Assembly: GCF_021401245.1 (NCBI RefSeq)
Contig: NZ_JACBFY010000012.1
Coordinates: 62,001-126,000 of the forward strand
Length of the DNA stretch: 64,000 nt
Reading direction: 5' to 3'
Source of the DNA: Pseudacidovorax sp. NFM-22
GTDB lineage: Bacteria; Pseudomonadota; Gammaproteobacteria; Burkholderiales; Burkholderiaceae_C
Part shown: in pieces, positions 8,430 through 15,600 of the stretch
Layout: every line of letters begins with the position of its first letter
Position numbering within the stretch: position 1 is the first letter of the stretch
Notes under the pieces: generated by a model
Databases searched by the model: none
Seen by the model: only the letters and a program-made list of their open reading frames with translations
What the model was told of the DNA's origin: nothing
Made by a program: the position numbers and the translations under genes

Positions 8430-8801
8430 TCAGCGGCCGGGGCCGGGGCCGGCGGCGGCGCCCTCGAACAGCCGCAGCGCCAGCAGGCCGTGGCCGAGCG
8501 TGGCGCCCGCGCGCACCGCGGCGGCGATCAGCGCGATCTCGGCCAGCTCTTCGGGCGTGGTGCCCAGTTGCCGCGCGCCGCGGGTGTGGACATCCAGGCA
8601 GTAGGCGCACTGCGTCGTCAGGGCCACGGCCAGCGCGATCCACTCGCGCGTCCTGGCCGGGATGTGGCCGTCGGCCCGGCGAGCCGCGTGGTCGAAGGCG
8701 AGAAAGGCCCGCGCTTCGGGCGGCGCCAGGGCCGCGAGCGCCGGGATGCGCTGCAGGTCCTCGGGCGACTGGTAGCCGCGTGGTGCCTGCGGCTCAGCCA
8801 T
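8430..8801 (-). CDS. Carboxymuconolactone decarboxylase / AhpD-like protein
   Basis: 123 residues. TTQCAYCLDVHTRGAR carries the Cys65-x2-Cys68-x3-His72 redox motif of the AhpD-like branch, preceded by RTREWIALAVAL typical of the family. Such proteins are peroxidase-cycle reductases or decarboxylases and act as helical multimers in the cytoplasm. The start codon lies inside the 3' end of the sigma-factor gene (8-base overlap), so the two should be co-translated. An ECF sigma paired with a CMD-domain protein suggests an oxidative or electrophile stress unit (inference). Confidence 0.88.
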   Translation of the reverse strand: MAEPQAPRGYQSPEDLQRIPALAALAPPEARAFLAFDHAARRADGHIPARTREWIALAVALTTQCAYCLDVHTRGARQLGTTPEELAEIALIAAAVRAGATLGHGLLALRLFEGAAAGPGPGR

Positions 8802-9351
8802 GGCCCACCTCCCCGTCCTTGAGCCAGTAGCCGCTTTGCAGCAGCTGCTCGCGCACCATGGCGCGCGCCCGGTGCAGGCGGCTCTTGACCGCCGCGAGGC
8901 TCAGGCCGAGTTCGGCCGCCACCTCGGGGGCGGTCAGCTCCTGGATGTCGCGCAGCACCAGCACCTCGCGGTACAGGGCGGGCAGGCGTTCGACCGCACG
9001 CGCCAGGTCCAGGCGCAGATCGTGCGGAACGGCCGGTGCCGCCAGCATGTCGGGTTCGGCGGCCGGCACGCCAGCGTCGGCGCCGCCGCCGCGCCGGAAC
9101 AGGCGGAAGCACTCCCGCTCGACGATCCGGAACAGCCATCGCGCAAAGGTCGCCACCGTGCGCAGGGCGCCGATATGCCGATAAAGCTGCCAAAGCGCCT
9201 GTTGCACCGCGTCCTCGGCGTCTTCGGTGGTCGCGCAGGTGCGGCGGGCAAAGCGCCGCAGGTCGGGCTGGCAGTCGTGCAGCAGGCGCGCCAGGGCGGC
9301 AGCGTTGCCGGCGCGGGCCGCTTCGACCAGGGGCAGACGCTCGCGGATCAT
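8794..9351 (-). CDS. ECF-type RNA polymerase sigma factor
   Basis: 185 residues. Region 2 has AEDAVQQALWQLYRHIGALR and FARWLFRIVERECFRLFRR; region 4 has LPALYREVLVLRDIQELTAPEVA followed by the helix-turn-helix LGLSLAAVKSRLHRARAM. There is no C-terminal SnoaL extension, so it is not a typical ECF41 protein even though it sits with a CMD gene. The start overlaps the stop of the small membrane protein gene (ATGA). No anti-sigma gene is recognisable next to it; the upstream 71-residue membrane protein is the only candidate partner and has no anti-sigma features. Confidence 0.88.
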   Translation of the reverse strand: MIRERLPLVEAARAGNAAALARLLHDCQPDLRRFARRTCATTEDAEDAVQQALWQLYRHIGALRTVATFARWLFRIVERECFRLFRRGGGADAGVPAAEPDMLAAPAVPHDLRLDLARAVERLPALYREVLVLRDIQELTAPEVAAELGLSLAAVKSRLHRARAMVREQLLQSGYWLKDGEVGHG

Positions 9352-9563
9352 CGACGTCCCCGGGGCTGGCGCAGGCCGAAGAGCGCGCAGGCGGGACAGA
9401 AGCCGGCCAGCGCCGTGCCCGCCAGCACGACCGCCCCGCCCGCAGCCAGCATCGGCAGCCAGCCGTCGGCACGCAGCCACCAGGCCGCCACGGCCAGGAG
9501 GGCGGCGCCCAGCAGGCGCAACAGGCGCTCGCGGGCGCCCAGGTTGGTGGAAAGAAAGCGCAT
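9348..9563 (-). CDS. Small DUF2892 (YgaP-type) membrane protein
   Basis: 71 residues with two hydrophobic helices (about 16-31 and 35-53), then FCPACALFGL, the cysteine-containing end motif of DUF2892 proteins, and a basic tail. The family includes the membrane part of the rhodanese YgaP; function of the free form is unclear. The start has GAGGACACC just upstream. It opens the operon DUF2892 / sigma / AhpD-like and is divergent from yefM-yoeB across 212 bases that include a hairpin near 9642. Confidence 0.75.
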   Translation of the reverse strand: MRFLSTNLGARERLLRLLGAALLAVAAWWLRADGWLPMLAAGGAVVLAGTALAGFCPACALFGLRQPRGRR

Positions 9564-9741
9564 GGTGTCCTCGTCAGTGTCAGGAAGTGGATGACACGGG
9601 ACAAGAGGCGCGGCAAAGGCAAAAGGATTCAGGCGGCAGTCGTCAGCGGGCTGACGCTTCGCGCCTGGATGAAGGACTAGACACGACGGTGATCCGGCAG
9701 AGCGGGGTTTTCCAGCACCAACGCCGACGGCGCACTGCATC

Positions 9742-9759
9742 TGTACAATTTCACGTACA
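9742..9759 (+). promoter_or_regulatory. yefM-yoeB operator with overlapping -10 element
   Basis: TGTACA at 9742-9747 and CGTACA at 9754-9759 are spaced 12 bases centre to centre, the same core and spacing as the long and short palindromes that the E. coli YefM-YoeB complex binds (established knowledge). TACAAT at 9744-9749 looks like the -10 box and overlaps the first core, so bound complex would block the promoter. The site ends 16 bases before the yefM start. Confidence 0.7.
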
Positions 9760-9775
9760 AGCACAGGAGTCCCGC

Positions 9776-10027
9776 ATGGATGCCATTTCCTATTCCGCCG
9801 CCCGCGCCAACCTGGCCAGCACCATGGATCGGGTGTGCAACGACCACGAGCCGCTCATCATCACGCGCAACGGCGAGCAGTCGGTGGTGATGCTGTCGCT
9901 CGAAGATTTCACCGCGCTGGAAGAAACCGCGCACCTGCTGCGCAGCCCCGCCAACGCGCGGCGCCTGCTCGGTGCCATCGAACAGCTGGAAAGCGGCGGC
10001 GGCATGCCCCGCCAACTGGCCGAATGA
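9776..10027 (+). CDS. yefM: Antitoxin YefM (Phd/YefM family)
   Basis: 83 residues. MDAISYSAARANLASTMDRV is the usual N-terminal DNA-binding part, followed by PLIITRNGEQSVVMLSLEDF, the family hallmark, and a C-terminal toxin-neutralising tail (about 50-83). It represses its own operon by binding TGTACA-type sites, better when in complex with toxin. An AGGAG ribosome site lies 6 bases upstream of the ATG. The last codons overlap the yoeB start (ATGA). Confidence 0.95.
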   Translation: MDAISYSAARANLASTMDRVCNDHEPLIITRNGEQSVVMLSLEDFTALEETAHLLRSPANARRLLGAIEQLESGGGMPRQLAE

Positions 10028-10278
10028 AACTGGTCTTCGCCGAGGCGGCCTGGGAGGACTACCTCTTCTGGCAGCAACAGGACCGTCGCATGCTGGAGCG
10101 CATCAACAAGCTCATCAGGGAAATCCAGCGCGCCCCCTTCGCCGGCATCGGCAAGCCGGAGCCGCTCAAGCATGCACTGGCAGGCTACTGGTCCCGCCGG
10201 CTCACGGACGAACACCGCATCGTCTACAAGGTGGAGGGCGACGCCCTTCTGATCGCGCAGTTGCGCTATCACTACTAA
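10024..10278 (+). CDS. yoeB: Toxin YoeB, ribosome-dependent mRNA endonuclease
   Basis: 84 residues, exactly the length of E. coli YoeB and aligning with it without gaps. Catalytic and substrate residues are all present: Glu46 in GKPEPLKH, Arg65 in DEHRIVY, and the terminal RYHY with His83 and Tyr84. The enzyme cuts mRNA in the ribosomal A site when freed from YefM. Start overlaps the yefM stop, as in typical pairs. The module looks intact and active. Confidence 0.95.
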   Translation: MKLVFAEAAWEDYLFWQQQDRRMLERINKLIREIQRAPFAGIGKPEPLKHALAGYWSRRLTDEHRIVYKVEGDALLIAQLRYHY

Positions 10279-10317
10279 GCGCCCGGCAGCAGCAGCCGCC
10301 ACCCTCAGCCGCCTGCC

Positions 10318-11094
10318 TCAGGGCGGGCTGACCGGCGCACGCGAGGCCGCCATGTCCGGCGCCACGTGCAGCCCCCGCATCATCTCGGTCATCCACGTCA
10401 CCAGCAACGCGCCGTAGGCCTTGCGCCAGGCTTCCTTCGACAGCGCATGGTCCGCGCCCGAGAGCACCCGGTAGGTGACCGAGCGCACGGCGCGGAAGGA
10501 ACCCAGGTAGTTGGCGATGACCGGATGTGGCACGGTGCTGTCGTGCTCGGACTCGACCACCAGCACGTCGCCGCGGAAGGCCTCGCAGGCCCCCAGCGCG
10601 CGGTTGGCCTCGGGCGCGATGGAGGTCAGGCGATAGGCCGCCAGGTCGCTGCGGCTGAGCTGGCCCTTGGGCACCTCCCAGTCCTCGTCGCGGTAGAGCG
10701 CAGGCGCGCGCATGGCCAGCCAGCGCACGGGCCGCAGGCCCGTGACCAGCGCCGCCAGGTAGCCGCCGTAGCTGCTGCCGACGATGGCGATGGCGGTGGG
10801 ATCGACGGCGGGATGGCCGGCCAGCGTGTCATAGGCCGCCAGCACGTCGCGCAGGTTGTCCTCGCGCGTCACGTCCAGCCGCTGCGCGGCGTGGCGGGCG
10901 TGGCCGCGCAGGTCGAAGGTGAGGCAGACGCAGCCGAGTGCGGCGATCTCGCGGGCCCGGGCCAGGTACTGTTCCTGGCTGCCGTCCCAGCCGTGCACCA
11001 GCAGCACGCCGGGCACCTTGGCGGCCGCCACCAGGGTGCCGTCGATCTTCTGGTCGTCGACGGCGATCTGCAGGGTCTCAAGCTGGGTCTGCAT
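10318..11094 (-). CDS. Alpha/beta hydrolase (dienelactone hydrolase / S9-like)
   Basis: 258 residues. The triad can be placed: Ser108 in GSSYGG, Asp185 in ESEHDST, His216 in GADHAL, with the oxyanion segment LLVHGWDGS near residue 35. No signal peptide, so cytoplasmic. It resembles short prolyl-peptidase/dienelactone-type hydrolases; substrate unknown. Its start lies 17 bases inside the 3' end of the DUF3182 gene, so it is the last gene of the long glucan/trehalose cluster. A role in processing an ester made by the DUF3182 protein is possible but unproven. Confidence 0.85.
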   Translation of the reverse strand: MQTQLETLQIAVDDQKIDGTLVAAAKVPGVLLVHGWDGSQEQYLARAREIAALGCVCLTFDLRGHARHAAQRLDVTREDNLRDVLAAYDTLAGHPAVDPTAIAIVGSSYGGYLAALVTGLRPVRWLAMRAPALYRDEDWEVPKGQLSRSDLAAYRLTSIAPEANRALGACEAFRGDVLVVESEHDSTVPHPVIANYLGSFRAVRSVTYRVLSGADHALSKEAWRKAYGALLVTWMTEMMRGLHVAPDMAASRAPVSPP

Positions 11095-12244
11095 CAGGAA
11101 GGATCAGCGCATAGCGGGTGATGAGGCCCACGCTCGGGTCCACATCGCGGTAGTAGATCTGCGCGCCCTCGGGCGCTTGCTCCTCGCCATAGCACTCGCC
11201 GCTGGCAGCGCGCAGCTGCTGCAGGGTGGGGTCGGCATGGAAGCGCTCCAGCGCGGCGATCTCGGCGCTGGTGGCGCCGCCCAGGCGCCAGGACTGCTCC
11301 AGCACGCCCGAGCGCCACTGGCCGTGCACGTCCATGCCCTGCGCCACGTCGTAGTTGATGCGCGAGGCGAAGAAGCCGGCGTAGCTGCGCTCCACGGCCG
11401 CGTGGTAGCTGCGCGCCTGGGCCACGGCCAGGCGCAGCGCGTCGGGCAGGAAGGGCTCGGCCATCAGCACATCCAGTCCGCCGCGCACCAGCGTGAGCTG
11501 CGAGCCGCCGTAGACGGCCTCGCCCTGGTTGTCGTAGGTCAGCCGCTGATGGCCGTAGTAGCTCAGCACCAGGCTGCCGACGAGCACCTGGCCCACGCTC
11601 ACGGTGTCGGGATGGCGCAGGTTCTCTTCCAGCACCACGCCGTCGGCGGCGATGGCGGGCTCGCCCAGCGCCTCCAGCTGGCGGTCCAGCGATTCGGTGT
11701 CGTGGGCCACGCTCTGGCCCCGGCCGGCGGTGCCGCGCACGGCCTTCACCCGGACGGGACCACGGGCCAGCATCATCCGGCCAGCCCGCTGCGCCTCGAC
11801 CCGACTGAAGGCGGTGTAGCCGTGCAGCACCGCATCGGCCGCCTGCGCGGCAAAGTCGGCCGACCAGCCTTCGGGCCGCGCCGCATCCGCATCGACCAGC
11901 GGATGGGTGATGGCCTTGGTGGCGACGAAGGAATGGGGAACGACGCCGCCGAACAGGTCGTGCGGGCCGTGGATGCCAGCGGCCTGGGCGTCGGCGGTGG
12001 TGAGGGTGTCGTTGGGCACCACGTACTGCGGTGCGCCTGCGGGGCGCTGCGGATCGAAGTCCCCGGCAAAGCGGTAACCCTTCAGGGCCGCCAGCCGTTG
12101 GGCGAAGTCGGTGCGGGCGGCGCGCTCATGGGCGCTGTCGTAGCCGCGGCCCGGCACATGCCAGAGCCAGGTTTCGCCCGGCGGGGTGCCCGGCGCGGGC
12201 ATCAGCGGAGGGGCCAGGCCCTCCTCGAAATCCAGTTGGGGCAT
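11078..12244 (-). CDS. DUF3182-like protein with ATP-grasp-like features
   Basis: 388 residues, soluble, no signal peptide. From memory the best match is the uncharacterised family DUF3182. The middle has GPVRVKAVRGTAGRGQ (about 155-170), then DGVVLEENLRHPDTVSVGQV (about 197-216), an arrangement like the ATP-binding lysine and glutamate strands of ATP-grasp ligases; this is my inference. Earlier, VVPNDTL and HDLFGGVVPHSFVATKAITH look conserved. The MPQLDFEEG start has GGAGAG just upstream and was preferred over an ATG nine codons earlier. It sits between DUF3606 and an alpha/beta hydrolase at the tail of the trehalose cluster. Confidence 0.6.
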   Translation of the reverse strand: MPQLDFEEGLAPPLMPAPGTPPGETWLWHVPGRGYDSAHERAARTDFAQRLAALKGYRFAGDFDPQRPAGAPQYVVPNDTLTTADAQAAGIHGPHDLFGGVVPHSFVATKAITHPLVDADAARPEGWSADFAAQAADAVLHGYTAFSRVEAQRAGRMMLARGPVRVKAVRGTAGRGQSVAHDTESLDRQLEALGEPAIAADGVVLEENLRHPDTVSVGQVLVGSLVLSYYGHQRLTYDNQGEAVYGGSQLTLVRGGLDVLMAEPFLPDALRLAVAQARSYHAAVERSYAGFFASRINYDVAQGMDVHGQWRSGVLEQSWRLGGATSAEIAALERFHADPTLQQLRAASGECYGEEQAPEGAQIYYRDVDPSVGLITRYALILPDADPA

Positions 12245-12314
12245 CGGTGCTCTCCAGTGTCCGGTGGCCATGGAGCGATGCTGCGAAGGCGGCCGGCCGG
12301 CCGCGTAGGTGATT

Positions 12315-12554
12315 TCAGGCAGTGAGCGTCGGCCACGGGGCGGCGGCGGGCGGGCGGGCGCCCCAGCCGTCGCGCATGAGGCGGCGCACGGCGCCGGGCG
12401 AATCGCCCACGCGCTCCACGGCCAGGCGCAGCAGCGATTCGGTGACGCCGAATTCGCCCATCCAATAGCTCACGTCGTCCCGGCAGTCGAGATGGATGCG
12501 CTCGGGGTGCTGGAGCACGCTGCCGGGGAACACGGCACTTTGCAGGGTAGTCAT
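12315..12554 (-). CDS. Small DUF3606-type protein
   Basis: 79 residues. DDVSYWMGEFGVTESLLRLAVERVG matches the DUF3606 pattern of a short helical domain in which a W-x(4)-GV-x(3)-L core is followed by AV-x(2)-VG (longest piece quoted here is for orientation: key residues Trp, Gly-Val, Leu, Val-Gly). Function unknown for the family. ATG has GGAGAC upstream. Lies 95 bases after the malQ-treY stop and 70 before DUF3182, same strand. The C-terminal tail is alanine/proline-rich. Confidence 0.7.
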   Translation of the reverse strand: MTTLQSAVFPGSVLQHPERIHLDCRDDVSYWMGEFGVTESLLRLAVERVGDSPGAVRRLMRDGWGARPPAAAPWPTLTA

Positions 12555-12649
12555 GGCTGTCTCCGTCGGACCTGGATGTGGAGGACCATGATGAGGCGCG
12601 ACGCCGCCAAAGGCAGCAGGCATCGGCCGGCCACCATGAAGGACGCCGC

Positions 12650-15600
12650 CTACACCGCGTGTTCCGCGGGCACCAGCACCGCGCAGGGCAACGTCTGCAG
12701 CAGCGCGTCGACCGCCACCCAGCCGCCCTCGACATGGCGTCCGCTGAGCACGTCGCGCCAGCCGCCCGGGCGCTGCGGCAGCGCCAGCGTGGTCGCCGCC
12801 CAGGCCTGCGCGTCCCAGCCCTCAGGCGGCGGCGCGTCGCGGCGGTCGTCGTCCTGTTCGGCAAAGAAGCGGCCCGCGACGAAGACCAGCGCATCGTCCC
12901 CGGCCTGCCGGGTGAAGGCGACCACGGCCTCGTCGGCCGGCCCATTGGCGTACAGGGGCTGGTGGTCGCCGTCGCGCACCAGGGCGGCATGCTCGCGGCG
13001 CATCTGCAGCAGGCGCCAGGCCGTCCACAGCTTGGCCTCGCCCAGGCGCGCGGGTGTCATGCGCTGGGCCAGGCCCTCGGCCATGCGCTCCGGGCGGGCG
13101 GCCAGGGCCTCCAGGCCGGCCAGCAGCTCGCTGCGCGCCGCGTAGTCGACCGGGCGGCGGTTGTCGGGATCGACCAGGCTGAAGTCCAGGCACTCGGTGC
13201 CCTGGTAGGTGTCGGGCACGCCGGCCGAGCAGAACTTGAGCGCCGTGAACACCAGCGAATTGAGTCCGCCCCACCAGGCCAGCCGCGCGGCCAGCGGCTC
13301 GAAGTCGGCGCGGAACTCCTCGCTGTCCACCACGCCGCGCACGAACTGCGCCAGCGCGCCTTCGTAGGCCTCGTCGGGCATCACCCAGCTGGTGTGGCGC
13401 TTGCCCTCGCGCGCGGCCTTGTGCATGTAGCGCACCAGCCGCTCGGCCAGCTCCTCGCGGGCCTCTTCGTCGGCGCCGCCGGCGGGCCAGATGCCCAGCA
13501 TGGTCTGGTAGAGCAGGTATTCGTCGGCGCGCGACGGTGTCACGCCATGGTCGAGCAGCGCGACCTGCGCCTCCGGCTCGGCCAGCGCATGCCAGCGGCG
13601 CAGCGCCAGGCGCCAGGTGGCCGGCATCTCCGAGAGCACATGCAGGCGCATGCGCACGTCCTCGGCGCGCTTGTTGTCGTGGGTGGAAGTGGCCAGCAGC
13701 GTGTGCGGCCAGCGGCGGGCGCGGTCGGCGCTGGCCTCGTGGAACTGCTCCAGCGTGAAGCCGAAGGTGGCCGGATCGCCCCCCACCTCGTTGAGCGAGG
13801 CGAGCGGGTACCAGCGGTAGAAGGCCGTGTCCTCCACGCCCTTGGCGGCCACCGGCGCGCTGAACTGCTGGAAGCGCGCCGCCAGCCGCAGCACCTGTGG
13901 ATGCAGCACCGGGTCGCCCGCATGCAGCTCGCCGCGCAGCGCCTGGCCGACGAAGTCGTAGATGCTGTCGTCGGCCAGCTCGCCCCGCTCGCGCGCGGCG
14001 GCGATGGCATCGTCGATGTAGCGCTGGTCCTGCGCGGAAAGGCCGCGGTCGGTCACGTAGCTGCGGTAGACGCGCATGCAGGTGGCCACCTCGGCCAGCG
14101 CGCGGCGCAGGTTGTTGAGGGTGTAGTCGCGCGTGCGGCGGTCGGCGCGGGCGATGCGCAGCGCGGCCGTGGCGATCATGGTCAGGTCCGAGGCCAGCGC
14201 ATTGCGGGTGACGGCCCGCTTGCCCAGGTACTCGACCTCGTGGAAGGGTGCGTCCTCGCCCGTGAAGCCGCGCCAGATGCGGTCGAAGGCGGCGTCGGAC
14301 TCGGTCTGCACCAGCACGCCTGCGGCCACGTTGGCGAAGCGGTAGCCGGTGGTGCCATGGATGGCCCAGGCCTCGGGCACCTCCTCGTGGCCGGCGGCGA
14401 TCTTCTCGGCGACCACGTAGAGCGGCCGCTCGGGCCGCCCGCTGCCGTCATCGGCCGCCAGGCGCCGGCCGGTGCGCCGCGCGAAGCCCTGCTGCAGCCG
14501 GTCGAAGTACGCGGCCGGGTCGTGCAGGCCATCGGGATGGTCGATGCGCAGGCCGTCCACCAGGCCGCGCGCAGCCAGGTCCAGCGGCAGGGCATGCGTG
14601 GCCTCGAAGACCTCGGGCCGCTCCATGCGCAGCGCCGCCAGCTCGTTGACGTCGAAGAAGCGGCGGTAGTTGATCTCGTCCGAGGCCACACGCCAGAAGG
14701 CCAGGCGGTAGTGCTGCGCCTCCAGCAGCTGGTGCAGCGCCTCGCGGTGGCGCGGATGGTTCCAGCGCGCCACGGCCGCCTGCACGGCGCTGCCGAAGGC
14801 GGCCGATTCGCCGATCAGCGCGGCCAGGCGGGCCTGCGCGGCGGTCTTGTCGCGGGCGCGCCGCGCGGCGTCGTCCGCGCCGGCGGGCAGCGACTCGAAG
14901 GCCTGCGCCACGCCGGCCAGGGCGGCCGCGTCCTCGGGGCCGGCCATCAGCGGCTCGGCCGAGCGCAGCACGGGCGCATAGCTTTCGGGCGCGACCGGGA
15001 AGCAATGGTCGTGGTAGTGGATGGCCAGCCGGCCGCCCGCGGCGTCCAGGCCCAGCTTCAGCTCGCCGTCGTCCAGCACCTGGCCGTAGGCGCCGCCCAG
15101 CACGGCCAGCAGCACCTTGCCGGCCAGCTCCGGGTCGGCGGGCTGCCATTCGATGTCGAAGTGGTTGGCGTAGAGCGAGGCGGGGCCGTTTTCCAGCACG
15201 TCCTCCCACCAGGGGTTGTCGCCGCCGAGCACGCCCATGTGGTTGGGCACCAGGTCGAGGATCTGACCCATGCCGTGGCGCTGCAGCGCGGCGCAGAAGC
15301 GCATGAAGCCGGCCTCGCCGCCCAGCTCGGGGTTGATCTGGTCATGCGCCACCACGTCGTAGCCGTGGGTGCTGCCCGGCCGCGCGCGCTGCAGCGGCGA
15401 GCAGTAGACATGGCTGATGCCCAGCCGCTGCAGGTAGGGCAGGATGGCGATGGCATCGTCGAAGGTAAAGCCGGCATGGAACTGCAGCCGGTAGGTCGCC
15501 CGCGGCAGGCGCAGCGGATGGCGCACCGGGCCTTCCGCCGCGGCCGCACCGCCCACGGCCGGCCGTTCGGCGGCCACGGCCGCGGCGATGGCGGCCACGC

